Origin: Corticium candelabrum
Lineage: Eukaryota > Porifera > Homoscleromorpha > Homosclerophorida > Plakinidae
NCBI RefSeq assembly: GCF_963422355.1
Contig: NC_085090.1
Location: 1,018,001-1,082,000 of the forward strand
Reading direction: 5' to 3'
DNA length: 64,000 nt
The notes under the pieces are model-generated. The model searched no databases, was not told where the DNA came from, and worked only from the letters and a program-made list of their open reading frames with translations. The translations under genes were made by a program, and so were the position numbers. This document shows positions 37,425-49,171 of the stretch, piece after piece; the stretch's first letter is position 1, and each line of letters opens with the position of its first letter.

Positions 37425-39590
37425 TTTTACTCTTCTTGATGTTCAGCTTCAAGAGATTCTCTGAAAACCAGACAGAAAGGGGTGATAGATCCGAATTCAA
37501 AGTAGCCACCACTTCCGCAGGGGATGGGGCGGAAGAGTATATACATGTGTCATCAGCATAAAGCAGAAGCTTGCAAGCATTGAGGATATCCGACCAGTCA
37601 AAAGTATATAGGATGAAAAGCAGCGGTCCTAGTCTTGAGCCTTGTTGAACGCCACGAAGGCACGAAACACCTGAGAGTAGTCCAATTCACTTTTGCTGAC
37701 AAACTTACGACGACTGAGAAGATAATTTTAACCAACTTTGGGAGAGGGCATCCAGACCACAGTATTTCAATTTTTGCAACAACCGAAAGTGGTCAAAAGC
37801 TTTGCTTATGTCCAAGAACATCGCTCTAGAATACATAGACGCATCATTGGCTGACAGAAGACTGTTGGCAAGCACGCCACAAGCGTGTTCAGCCGAGCGA
37901 TACTTACGAAAGCCATACTGATGCTCAGGAAGAAAACCATTTCCATCTAAATGTTGATATAGTTGGTCGAAAACAATACCTTCAAATACTCTTGAAACAG
38001 AAGACAGCAGAGAAATAGGACGATAATTAGCCAGGTCATGAGCGTCTCTTTTCTTGAAAACGGGGTGACCGTGGCTAGTTTCCAATCACTTACAAACACA
38101 CCCCGAGTCAGAGAAAAGTTAAAGATGTGTGTCAACGACGAAGCAATAGCCAAAGCACCCAATTTAAGAAGACGTGCCTGGACACCATGGCAACCATCGG
38201 CCTTTCTGACGTTGAGGTGAAGCAGTCGCCACTGAACATCAGAGATGTCAATGTTTTTTAAAGAAGCAAGACGGTTGGGTATGGCCAGGTCTATCGACAA
38301 ACGATGAGACGCTACATTCTTTTACCCCAACAATAGATCTAAAGACATCTGCAATTTCAGCTGAAGAAGCTTCAGGAGTGACTCTAGCTGCTTTCCGTCG
38401 AGTGATTTGTCGATAAGTCTCCAAAATTCTCGTGGTTTATTCTTTACCAAGACCAGAGATTCTTTAAAAAATTTCGACTTTGCTACCGCAAGTTCCCTGC
38501 GAACAATGGATCGTGCTCTCTTATACAGACTTTGAAGGTGGAGACGCTCTTCTTGAGATTTTGAGGTGGCGAGGGACGCTCGGCAAAACTATCTCGCTGT
38601 CGGATGTGATACAGGACTGATCGACGTCCTCGACAAAGGTGCACCACAACACTGACATATTCCAATGCAGTCAGTGATTGGGTAAATGGCCGACAAGTAG
38701 AAGACTTGAGAGACGACGAAATATAAATACCAACTCCTCCGCCATGACGTGAACGATCTTTTCGGAAAAATTTATATCCCAAAACAGTGACGGTATTATC
38801 AGAAATAGTGGAGTCTAGCTTTGTTTCAGAAACACATAGCACCTTAATTCTGCCAGAATGAATGAGGAGTTCATTGTCATCCAGTTTTGAGAGAAGGCTA
38901 TTAACGTTGAGGTGAGCAATTACCACACCGTTCCGTTTAGATAGATTTTGTAATTCCGACAAATGAGAACCATATGAGCCAGCCTTGTTGTTGTTGATTT
39001 CAACAGTGAAGGGCTCGGTACATTTTAAGCACATCCAAGGCGACGAGTCGTTGGAAAGATGAATATACTCATCATCAGAGATAGAGGTGCAGCTGGTATG
39101 AAAAAACCAGCAATCACAGATATCGCAAAAGGATACCTAGTTGATTTGATCGAACACTCTTGTTACAAACTCCACAGGGAAAACGCACAGGGCCTGGGTT
39201 AACTTCAATATCACCACAGAAAAGAAGCAACAGGCACAGACGAAGGCGAAGACAAATTGAAGATGAACTGTACTTCATGTGACGAGGCAGGGGCTGAGAG
39301 GCACGTCGACGAAACCGATTACTGAGGAGGGTCGACAACGATAGACCACATCTATGAACCACTATGCAATTCTCAAGAGGAGTAGCCCTGAAATGATACA
39401 TCATAGTCCAATCGCCACATGTTCCAAAGGACAAAGCGACGCCAAAGGGGTCCCGAAGTTTGACAATCTTCTCAGCACTAGAAGACAGGATCTCGTTGAT
39501 TAACCGCTTGTTTAGTTTGTGTGAGTTTGTTTTCGTCTTCTCCGCCATTCTACACGCTGCAAGACTTGGTAATAAGCGACTACTGAGCAC
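37425..39590 (-). pseudogene. Non-LTR retrotransposon (CR1/L2-like LINE) with 2A, PHD, EN and RT
   Basis: From high to low coordinates: a basic leader (MAEKTKTNSHKLNKRL), a hydrophobic stretch followed by GDIEVNPGP (39189-39215), a zinc finger (PCGVCNKSV, then CDICDCWFFHTSCTSI and WMCLKC; C4HC3 PHD-like, split by a frameshift near 39135), an APE-type endonuclease (VVIAHLNVNSLLSKLDDNEL, VLCVSETKLDSTI, GYKFFRKDRSRHGGGVGIYI), and reverse transcriptase pieces (KADGCHGVQARLLKLG, NYRPISLLSSVSRVFEGIVF, YGFRKYRSAEHA, MFLDISKAFD, WFSENLLKLNIKKSK). The RT catalytic box itself lies in a poorly readable part near 37500-37600. Several frameshifts make the copy inactive. The 3' end is missing, being replaced by the Tc1 element. 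Confidence 0.8.
39189..39215 (-). other. 2A ribosome-skipping motif in the LINE ORF
   Basis: Encodes GDIEVNPGP, matching the 2A consensus D-[VI]-E-x-N-P-G-P, preceded by a Leu-rich stretch as in known 2A sequences. It lies between the leader and the PHD finger, where it would release a short N-terminal product during translation. 2A motifs are known at the start of non-LTR retrotransposon proteins in several marine invertebrates. Activity is inferred. Confidence 0.82.
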
Positions 39591-39599
39591 ATGGACGTA

Positions 39600-40090
39600 T
39601 AATCACTGCTCATTGGCCCACTGATTGCACGTGTTTATAACTTCATCAATTAGCGCATTCCGTTCAATACAGAGATGAGGTGTTGATGGTAGATCGGAGA
39701 GTGTTGTGGACATGCCTAGCGACGCCAAAGACCCCAAATCAGATAATCGCATCGATTCAGAGGAGTGGATCTAATAGATAGATGTTTGGATATATTTTGC
39801 ATGTCTGATGGTTGATCATTTCAGCTGGACTTCTCTCCGATTTCGAATACCATACTGTCTAGGCTTCTGCCCGAATTCGAAGCAAATCACTACTGCGTGT
39901 TCTTTGGCGAGAATTTGAGGCGAACAACTACCACATACTCCGGATACGGACCGAATTCCACCCAATGCAAATACTGCTATGCTACCGCTTCCATCAGAAT
40001 ACGAAGCGAATTCATCGATTTCGGCGCGTGTTCTGCTCAACTACGTAGAACCTCTCACCGAATTCAGATCAAATTTGCATCTCAACTTTT
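39600..40090. other. No gene recognised
   Basis: The second half is studded with GAATTC/GAATTCG-like words (about 39840-40070) and probably forms the 5' terminal region of the Harbinger element that follows. I could not pair it with a right end. Confidence 0.4.
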
Positions 40091-40099
40091 CAAATGCAT

Positions 40100-41205
40100 G
40101 CATGGCCTTCATAAGGACTTTTGTTTATTACAAACTAACAATGTTGAGAATTCTGTCGCAGTTGCTACGTTTATGTTTGCTGCAAGAGGAAAGAAACCGC
40201 CGTTCCCGAGCATTGTGGAGCTTACCCAGATCGGGGGACTTTTGGAAGGAAGTTATGACCTGTCGGAGTGATGATTGATCAATGGAAAAGGAACTTTAGG
40301 ATGAGTAGGAACACTTTCAATCATCTGTGTGGTGATTTAGGTATCTATATTAAAAGAGAAGACACAAGAATGAGAAAGTCTATTCAAGTAAGCAAACGGA
40401 GAGCTTTGACTCTGTATAAACCTTCTGGTGGTGAGTGCTTGCGAACGATTTCAAACTTGTTTTGTTGGCAAGTCAACGACCTGTAAAATTATCAATGAGG
40501 TTTGCACAAGTATAAAAGAACATCTTTTGCCTAAATATGTGATACTGTCTCAAGGAGACAAACTTGCAAGGATAATTCAGACATTTCAATGTCAGACTGG
40601 TGTACCTCAGGTAGGAAGAGCTATTGATGGGAGCCACATACCGATCCAAGCTCCCACAGAAGATCCTGATGCCTATTACAACAGAAAGTGGTTTCACTTC
40701 ATTATTCTGCAAGCTGTGGTAGACTGTTCTTAACTTTACTGGTATCTTTGTTGGGTATCCTGGCCGAGTTCATGATGCTAGAGGACTATCGAACAGTGGG
40801 ATATTTGAAGCTGCCGTAGCTACGAGAACCTCCTTTCCTGGAGGAAAAGAAAGAACGGTAAATGGAGTCAATGTTTCTGTGCTGCTGTTAGGGGATCCTG
40901 CTTATCCCTTTACACATCCAGAATGCAACATAACACGTGAACAATTGACATTTAGCTATTGTGTCAGTAGAGCAAGAGTTGTTGTAGAAAGGGCTTTTGA
41001 TGTTCTGAAGCATCGTTGGAGAGTACTTAAACATGAGCAGGAGGCTACAGTAGCAAATGTGTGCACTGTAATCTGTGCATGCTGCACATTGCATACTTAT
41101 TGCAATGCTCATATAGGTGACATGACTTTTGATGATGAAAATGAAGCTGCAACTTTACGTACAAGTGCAGGAAGATCACAAGACAGAAGTCATGCTACAA
41201 CTTAA
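40100..41205 (+). pseudogene. PIF/Harbinger transposase (DDE_Tnp_4), frameshifted
   Basis: Plus-strand frames cover the whole protein: an N-terminal segment with MSRNTFNHLCGDLGIYIKRED and RALTLYKPSG, a helix-turn-helix region (GKSTTCKIINEVCTSIKEHL), Asp in RAIDGSHIPIQAPTEDPDAYYN, then the GYPGRVHDARGLSNSGIF region with the second Asp, LLGDPAYPFTHPE, and Glu in VVVERAFDVLKHRWRVLK. Frame changes lie near 40450 and 40735. The order and spacing fit HARBI1-like transposases of about 350-400 residues. A Myb/SANT-like ORF on the opposite strand at 41496-42180 completes the usual two-gene Harbinger layout. Confidence 0.82.
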
Positions 41206-41495
41206 GCAAAAGCAGTTTGATGCACTATCTCAGTATCTTCGGCAGTGACATTTAGTTAGTTGATGATAATACACCAAAATGTGTGGGTGTCAAGAATAGT
41301 TATTGCAGAATTAGTTTATGCTAATACTAGTATATCATTAGCAACTGACTCTCTAGGTAATGTCACTGAAGGAAAAGAAAGAACAATGAAATGTCACTTG
41401 TCTCCAATTACTAGCAGTTAAATATCATCATCTTCATTTTTGTCTAACATTTTAACTATAGCCAACATTAGTTTTTGTTGAACAGTGTCCATTTT

Positions 41496-42180
41496 CTATT
41501 CACGTTCCAGCTGCCTCCTTGTAAGTTTATCTTCCTTCTGTAAGAATTCCTTCATGTCTGCTGCAGCCTGACCTATTAGGCTGATCGCCATTGACATCTC
41601 AGATTCAGTAGATTTGACTTTCTTTTTCTTTCTTGAAGCTGATGTTGATGAACATGCTCGTTTTCTGTCTAATCTTTCATTCGACACTGATGATTCGGTA
41701 GACAGAGTTCTTGCACTGGAGATGTTGGTGTTGTGTCCCTGCTCTGGCTGCCTTCAGAAGACAAAACGGCTCTTTTGATGCACTAGAACTACTGCCAGGC
41801 AAAGAATTTCCACTTGGCGATTTGTTAATAGACGTATCTTCAATCAGAACTGGATCTACTGTAGGAGATGACCCCATGATCTCTTGAAATATGTCAAATC
41901 ACGGGAAAACATCTTTGATGTTACCCTCACCACTTCTCTTTATTTTATCTCTTATAAATATAAAATTTTCTGTTTGCATTGTTCGCCTGTTTTATCGAAG
42001 TTCCTTTCTCTCATTATCTCCGCAATTTCATTCCAGATATGTTTCTTTCGGTGAGGAGATTTCAGAAGCCGTTGTCTTTCTCGTTGCTCCTTACTGCAAC
42101 GAGAGCACTTGTCTCTTCAAAACCAAACAGGCCCCATCATTTGTCTTCTGATTGTGCACGACTGTTTCCTGCATTTGCAT
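41496..42180 (-). pseudogene. Myb/SANT-like partner ORF of the Harbinger element
   Basis: The upstream part (about 42060-41960) reads KKHIWNEIAEIMRERNFD then TGEQCKQKI, the Myb/SANT-like DNA-binding signature of Harbinger second proteins. Downstream frames give EIMGSSPTVDPVLIEDT-type linker residues (from 41877) and a basic helical tail RLDRKRACSSTSASRKKKKV followed by MKEFLQKEDKLTRRQLERE. Stops near 41945 and a frame change near 41690 break it. The Myb-like protein normally helps the transposase enter the nucleus and bind its ends. It is convergent with the transposase, as usual for this superfamily. Confidence 0.6.
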
Positions 42181-42512
42181 GATGCTCTGATGGTGCAAAA
42201 GACGGCTACTCTTCGACAATTTCAGAATAATGTGCGTCTAGTAGTGGTAAGAGCACTAGAAAACTAACATGCTGTACAGTATCCGAGAATTGACAAGCCT
42301 ACCGCTACGTGATGGACGTGCCTTCTGTGAATACGACGGACACCATTCTATTGGCAGACCTTTTGTTGTCTGGGCATGGAAGAAAGGGCCAGGTTCATAC
42401 GTACTAGAGTCGTCCCGCCAATCAGCCATAGTGGAAATATCCAGGATGTATATTTTGGTCCCGTATCTATTTCAGTGCTTGCAGAGACATTGGGGTGAAC
42501 GCTTGATATAGG

Positions 42513-42587
42513 CAACCTAGGTTAAAAGAAATCTAATTAGCACTTCTCATAGTGTTTACCGAATAATTATCCTTAACCTAGGTTGAT
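42513..42587. repeat. Short inverted repeat (CAACCTAGGTTAA)
   Basis: CAACCTAGGTTAA near 42513 and TTAACCTAGGTTG near 42573 form a 13-bp perfect inverted pair, about 45 bp apart. It could be a small MITE or a hairpin. The right end of the Harbinger element lies somewhere in this zone. Confidence 0.6.
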
Positions 42588-42710
42588 GGTGGATCCTCAT
42601 CATGGTCGTCTTCAAATACTTCATCTTTCTGTTCTCTTCTGGATACAGTACATGTATTGTATCAGTAAATAATTGTATATTGTTAGATCTATAAATTGTA
42701 CTTTTACCTT

Positions 42711-42885
42711 CAACGGCCTCTGTAAGAACAATTTGATGCAATATCCACGTCCTCGTGTCATTGGGATTGAGCCAAAGAGTGAGTCGACGTAATAAACTTA
42801 GTTGATGTTTATACCACTCCAAATCTGTCATACGTTGTTGGCTAGACGAGGATTGTCCACAGCTGCTGAAAGCATGTTCTGTAAC
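42711..42885 (-). CDS. Possible internal exon of an unidentified gene
   Basis: On the minus strand an acceptor (TTACAG) and a donor (GAAG then GTAAAAG) bracket an open frame with SSCGQSSSSQQRMTDLEWYK and LSLLRRLTLWLNPNDTRTW. The composition (Trp, Leu, mixed polar) looks like real protein rather than noise, and one frame alone is open. The neighbouring exons could not be joined in phase with confidence, and the family is unknown. It may equally be a chance open stretch. Confidence 0.28.
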
Positions 42886-42959
42886 GAAAAAGTATATAAA
42901 TTTACAATTTGGAATTAGCAGACAAGTGTATACAGACTTACCACACAAGTCCATACTTC

Positions 42960-44060
42960 ACAATTGAATGGATGGGTTTGTTGCGGGTAAGTCTAGATGC
43001 ATTAAAATTTCTTTTGCTAATTACGATAGTACTAACACATCCAAGGTATTGGGTATATCAACGACCAGTCGGTTACGTCTAGAGTCGATCCATTGACTAA
43101 ACGGTACACATTCGTAATCCACAGTCTGTTAAATACAAAAACCCTCGTTAAACACAAAAACCCTCGTTAAATGAAGTGACTTCGACGACTCATACTCCAG
43201 CATGCACACAATTGTAAGTAGCTATAGGAAAAACTAAATCACTTTACTTTAAGTCAAGAACAAATTGTTGGTGCTTTTTTCCATATATCTATAATCTTAA
43301 TTCATTGAAGAAATACAAATGAATACAAAACTTAGTAAACAAGTACATTCATCGCTTACAACTTCTGTCCAATGATTGCTTTAAATGAACTGGAATGGCA
43401 AGAAGCTCATAATGAAAAACATTTAGCTAAAAAATCAACACATGAACAGTTTCTACATTGCCTCACTAAGTATTGTGATAAATTGTCATTTTAACCATTG
43501 AAAACCAGTTATTCCTCGTTTGCGTAAAATAGGGAGTACAAAGCTAGAAAGGCTTAGAATTCGTCTTGGTCTCTGGTATTAAATATTAATGGGTGCTCAT
43601 TGCATTCCCATCTGTGCTAGCGAGCACGTACTATACAGCTGCAGAGTGAAATTTCAAAAGCAATGTCTAGAATACGTTGTTCTATACACTAGCTGTATTT
43701 AGTAAAAGATCAGGAAAAGAGAGCTTCTGCTAGATACCGTAGTAACTTGCAGATGCATTGATTCGGGCAGCATTTACATATTCCAAGCGGCAAAAAGCAA
43801 AACACGACTGGTGCATATACTTTACGCATACGCATTCATGTGCCTATCTATGTACATTAGGATACTGAGGAAAATTGGGAAGATACGTATAGTAGAAAGA
43901 AGAATCAGATTTGATGGTAAAGCCGTTGTATCCAGACTTAACGTCCACACAAATTGATTCTAGCTAAATACACATGTATCTTTTTATAACTAATACCGCG
44001 CGAAATGTGTAGTGCAAAGCAATGAATACTATCATATAGATGTAGCTACTACTGCAGTAG
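42960..44060. other. No gene recognised
   Basis: AT-rich, short frames only. A small tandem CGTTAAACACAAAAACCCT-type repeat lies near 43130-43170. Confidence 0.5.
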
Positions 44061-44149
44061 TATGACTTTACCTGTGGGTTCCTACTGCATCAGTAATATC
44101 CGGAGGTGTCAAAGCAACATGGGGCTGCAACGGCACCATTAGGTCGTAA

Positions 44150-44560
44150 TGCAAGTTGGGTATGTTCAGAACTTCAATGCGACTGCACGGTGGTTGCAAT
44201 GGAGATTGCCATGAGAAATCTGGTGTAAACAACATCCAATGCCACGATTTCACGTGTGAAGTAAAAACTTCGGTGGAAACATATATAGGTTTGCAGAAAG
44301 GTAGCTGTAGCACGTATTTGAGCATCTGTAGCCCAAGTTGAAAATATAGCCATACGTTCAACGTATTCAGCTGCATAGAACTCTGGAGGAACAAAAGTTT
44401 CAGCATGAACTGTCAAAAAGTTAACAACTTGTTCTCTTGTGATTAGATGTTGCTCGTCACTACCTGTCAAGGCTAGTGCTATGCATCGGAAAAAAAAAGT
44501 TAGTTGCCATCTCCTAGAACTGTTGACGGACAACGACCTTGATTTGCAAGTATTACAGCT
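44150..44560 (-). pseudogene. OTU-like cysteine protease remnant
   Basis: On the minus strand a GDGN stretch in one frame is followed, after a break in a T-run, by FFRCIALALTGSDEQHLITR, then VVNFLTVHAETF, STWATDAQIRATATFLQTYI. This matches OTU domains (GDGNCFFRAxSxxLTGSxxxHxxxR, then WATDxEIxAxAxxLQ). The frame is broken exactly at the expected catalytic Cys, so it is inactive. It lies just downstream of the PIF1 helicase on the same strand; OTU domains are known to be fused or linked to Helitron/PIF1-type helicases in marine animals. Confidence 0.6.
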
Positions 44561-44717
44561 GGTTCTATTGTGTTAATATTGTTTACTACTTTCCTTCTTG
44601 ACCGGTTGTGGCTAAATGGATGGGAGCAACATCTCACAGCATTTTCACTGCCAGAAACATTGAATGTAGTTGTGGAATTTCTTTTTCTGTCAAGGATAGC
44701 AGTAATAAAAGTGTCAA

Positions 44718-46000
44718 TTATATTTCTACCAGCACTAGCGGTGTTGGGATTATTGACATGATTAGCGGCAGTATCAGCAAAAGGAACAGTGACAATAGTA
44801 GCACTACCAGTGATAAGAGCATCAGCAGCAACAGTGGCGCAGTATTATTGGTAGCAGCAATATCATCACTACCAGTATCATCAGAAACAGAACGTATGTT
44901 TGATTCTGATCTTGCAAGATGCTGAAAATGAGTGTTTTTTGGCATTTGACTGAGTCTTTCATCTTCTTGCCTACGTAACTTCAATACCTTTTGATTAGAC
45001 AGTTTTCTTAGCCGCTCATAATCAATCCTTTGAATTAGACAGTCTGTTATTTGTCGTACCCATGATAGCGCCACAAAAGACAGCCCAGTGGCAAATTCTT
45101 TTTCTCCAAGGTCTATGATTGCTTTATCTAGGGTTCGTCCCTGAGAGTTATGAATAGTAATAGCCAAAGCTAGTCTGACGACAGGTATTTGCGTTCTGCA
45201 AAGATGTTTGTCTCCTGATCTCCATGATCTTTCAACAGGAATTATGGGAAAACAGTTTTTACCACCCAGTGTAGCACCTGAGTATTTATCAAATTTGACT
45301 ATGACTGCTAGAGGTAAACTCGGGGGTCCGTGGTGTTGGTAACTAATGTCTTTGACACAGCCCGTCGGACCGTTCACTAACCCTGCCTGAGTCCAAAGAT
45401 TCGCAGTCAATATAACGCGTGCATTCACAGAAAGATGCAGTAAAGGAGAAAGGCCACCGGCGTACTTCGGTAGATGCATTCCTTGCTTCCTGACAACTGT
45501 GACGCGCTTCCACTCTAGCTATAGGGGTATTTAGCTTTCGCAGATACTCACAATTGTATTCGACAACTTGTTCCAGCCGAGAAAACAATGTACTGGCTTT
45601 TCAAACTCAGTCATATTCTCTGCACCACGTTGACGTACTGGCCTCCGATGTTCTTGTCATCAGAAGTCGCCAGTCATCTTCAGACACCTGTCCGTTTCTA
45701 AGTTTTGCTAAGGTCTTACGAAAATATATTTGTTCTGAGTCGTTTCCGGCTTGCCGTTGTATTACAGTCAAAATAACTGCTCTATTCATGGTGAGGTACA
45801 TCGCTCTTCCAAGATCAGAATCATAGCTTTTTGGAGTCCGGATAAGTTGTCCAAAGTCGCCTATAATAACGATACTGATGTTTGCAAAAGACTTTTGAGC
45901 CTCTTGAGGGAAAATCTCTGTTAGCCTTCGATGTACTAGAGCCAACTGATTCTATCGTATCAACAATTTTCTTTTCAGCTTATGCCAATTTTTTCTCCGG
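44718..46000 (-). pseudogene. PIF1/Helitron-type DNA helicase, C-terminal half, frameshifted
   Basis: From high to low coordinates: a degraded motif II zone near 45960 and RRLTEIFP, motif III ISIVIIGDFGQLIRTP, an RQAGNDSEQIYFRKTLAKLR segment with GQVSEDDWRLL (45945-45607), a linker EQVVEYNCEYLRKLNTPIA (about 45570), then LSVNARVILTANLWTQAGLV, NGPTGCVKDISY, VRLALAITIHNSQGRTLDKAI and TGLSFVALSWVRQ (45479-45050). These are the ordered motifs of PIF1-family helicases as found in Helitrons. The usual Arg of the final SRVR motif is Trp here. Walker A and any Rep endonuclease are absent. The last 60 residues read into a low-complexity Leu-rich tail. Confidence 0.75.
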
Positions 46001-46079
46001 GATTCGACCACGTCTTCGAAATTCTTTTGGTCTGTTTCTTTGGTTTTGTCTTGACCGTCTGGTGATTTGAAAACAGTTT

Positions 46080-46785
46080 GCTGGCCAGACGATGTAATCT
46101 CATTTATTTAGAATAAACGAGGAGCTAACCAACCTTATGTAGCCAGCACAGACTAACAATCCTGTAGCTCCACAGTAAAATAAATACAGTCAGTAAAACG
46201 CTCGCAAACAACAGTGCAGAGAGAACTGTTGGTACATTAAGCAAGATATAAGATAACTATCTATATCTAAGCTAATCTTAATTACTATGTAATCTATTTC
46301 TTACAAGCCATATTTTGAAAGAATATTCGATTGCAGTGTTGACAATATTTGACATGAGATGTTGTTGGTGTTTTGTTGGAATGTTTAGTAGATGAAAGAA
46401 CTGCTGGAGACTAATGACGTTGATAAGTCCTCTAGAACCAACTTCAATGTTGATCTGCTTGCATGCAAATCCTTGCTCTTGATTTCATTGACCAGTTCCG
46501 CGTATTTATTTCGTTTGCGCTCATTTGCAGCATCAAAGTTTGTTTCATGGTTGTACCTTGGTTTTGTATTGCATTTTCTGGTGCAGTTTCTGGCAAGAAC
46601 TCTTGGCTGTCACCTTCTGCAATGCTGCCAAGATTATCATGCTCGCCTTCCGAAATATCTTGATTATCACAGTCTGCAATTAAAGTGATAACAGCATTAG
46701 AGTTTTTAAGAAATATATATAGAGATATCGATACATTTATTAATTAAGGCTAATAACTGTCAATACTATCTATGCAATAAATTAA
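46080..46785. other. No gene recognised
   Basis: Where the N-terminal half of the helicase should be, only AT-rich sequence with no recognisable ATP-binding loop is seen. Confidence 0.5.
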
Positions 46786-46799
46786 ATTTTAAAGTCTAG

Positions 46800-47640
46800 C
46801 AATTCGCACCGGTTCTCCTGTGTCGTAGTGTTTCTAAATGCATCGAAGGAGACGTTATGTCTGGTACATAGAACCACCGGTTGTTATTTTGTTCATCTGC
46901 ATTCTAAATTCGACACGATACTTGTAGTTTGCTTGGTCCGCGGCAGTTACTTTGCCTTGTAGACAAGTTATCAACCTGTGCTATTTTTGTTTTCGCTGAC
47001 GGTCTGGACGAATGTCTGGAAAACGTACAAGAACTTCGTCATCCACGTGATATTCTGTTGGTTTTCTTACTTTTAGACTTTTTGCTATCATTCTCGCAGC
47101 AGTCTTGTTTGACGACTTCAGTTCAGCGTCTCTAATCAGCTTACACGATTCCATCCAAGTAGCAACACAGTGACTTCTAATTAAGTGTTGCTTTTCATTG
47201 ACTACATCAAATTCTGTAATGACACTAAGTCATATTTAAGCGTGGATCAATACCGTGCACTTGCTTTAATTCTCCTGACTTTCGCTGCTTTGTATTTTAC
47301 TTTGAGACTGCTCACTTTCCATGAGGTCTGAAGTATACCCTGTTAAAAAAACCGGTAGAACTTCGTTGCTTTCTCTCCCAAAGAAAACTTGAAATGGACT
47401 GACATTTTTCTGTGAAACATAGACATGAGATAAATTTCGTTTGAGAAATTTAGTGGTAAACTTACGTTTTCTTTGTTTCTTTTTTCTTTCCAAATATTTG
47501 AAGAGCAGTCTGCTTCTTGGAGATGGGCATCTTCAACTGCTTTTCTCTGAACTGGCCGATAGAGACAAATATAAAAATAAAGGAAATGAGGACAATTTGA
47601 AAACATGATTAATAGCAACTACTTTTATTGATACACACCT
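46800..47640 (-). pseudogene. KRBA2-like / integrase-derived gene, C-terminal exons
   Basis: Three exon-like pieces with splice sites. The first (about 47618-47469) ends at a GTAAGT donor. The second, after CACAG at 47413, encodes NVSPFQVFFGRESNEVLP, matching the TPFEVFFGR motif at the end of integrase catalytic cores. The third, after TTACAG near 47213, encodes WMESCKLIRDAELKSSNKTA, KPTEYHVDDEVLVRFPDIRP (the post-integrase VGDxVLVR segment), a stop, then frames with YKYRVEF and RWFYVPDITSPS. This order fits the C-terminus of KRBA2-like proteins. An in-frame TAG near 46990 and a frame change show decay. The catalytic D-D-E residues are not recognisable here. Confidence 0.5.
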
Positions 47641-47769
47641 ACGTTGCTTTAGGAATTGGATGTGTTTCTGCCTGTTTATAAACAGCAGCATTTTTGGTTT
47701 TTCTATTGACTTGGCCGTCAATAGAAAACGTTTGTCCGGAACTACAATGCTCATGAGCTATCATGCCAC

Positions 47770-49165
47770 TAGCAGTATGATTTGGCATAAACGACAGCAA
47801 AAGAATGACTGCCATTGGTAAAATGGATATACTGGATGTTGTAAATAGTTTCTAGCAACACAAGGCTTGCTTTGTTTCCAAACTCCGACGCCTTTGTATT
47901 GTCCGTTACCTGTGTAGAAATTCAAAGTTTGGAATAAGCGTAACAGGAACCCAATTCACACAGAACACGTCCAAAATAATAAACACCATATAGTTACAGA
48001 ACGTGCGCGCAATGGCCAAACAAGAGGATAGAGCTGTGAGAGAAGTTTGCTTGCAACCCCAAACCTTCCTCAGGTACACGTCTGTTGTGCAAATAGATAC
48101 ATCCTACACACGATGACTGTGTTGTTCATTTGATGTTCAAATGAGAATTCTTCACATGTGTACCAACTAGAGTACGTTCAGGCATTAGGTGGACTCAAGA
48201 ATTCGGCGCGTAGCTAGCGAACTGTAAGGGCATGCGAGGCCTAATGGGTATCATTCGACAACTCTTCAATAGGTAAATTCAATTATGATAACGTTATTTT
48301 AGTTGATCTGAAAATGGAGCCAGTATAGACAACTTCCGGAGTTTTATGAGATTGAGGGTGGAGACAGGCTAAACCCAATCTGTTTAAAGACCACCAGGCA
48401 ATGTCATTTCCTTATCAAATTAAGGTCATGTAATAACATATAACTCGTTCTTTTGTAGAGCTACGTTCTGGTGAGCTTCCACACTTTTCTTTCAGACCTT
48501 CATACCGTTGATTTGGTTTACGGGTATTACTGTTTTGCGTTTTCTGTGACTACACAGACTAAGAATGCAACGCGGCAAAATGAAATCTTACCAAGTAGTT
48601 CCTAATAAACATAACGTCCCGCCTATTTGGTAATCTGTTCTTCATAAATCCCACCCCTCACTTCCGAGTGCACCTAATTCGAGAAAGGACTTTAGTGTCA
48701 TGAGTTGATCCAAAGAAAGCCCCACCTAACATGAATAGCACTAAAGTGCAAAATCCTCGGCGGAATTATGCAGGTGCTGGATGTGGCCATGCATTATCGC
48801 ACATTGAACAGCAAGTGGCATCACAATGAATGTTTACTCATCAACCCGTGTCTCCTACGAATACAGACGTGCAGCTGCGACCGATTTGTTTGTACAGTGT
48901 AGTTACCATAGCTAGCAATGACGTATTTATGGGAGGAGTAAACCTAATTACATACGCATGTGTATGGACAGCGACTGTGTTGACTACAGATAGGTTGCAC
49001 TTGAAGCAACTCTTGACTAACCAGTTGCTTTTCGAGTAGTTCCTGCGTTTTGTTTGTCCCGAAAGTGTGCGAACACAGCTCGAGCGGAGCTTCAACTCAT
49101 TTGCATATTGGAACTCGTTTACATATTTGCATTCTCACGCTATAACGTTTAAACGAAAGTATTTT
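47770..49165. other. No gene recognised
   Basis: No coding or repeat signal that I can assign over 1.4 kb. Confidence 0.5.
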
Positions 49166-49171
49166 GAAACT

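Noticed and set aside
42269-42511. 80-codon plus-strand frame beginning MLYSIRELTSLPL
   Set aside because: Plausible composition but no motif, no splice context and no recognised family.
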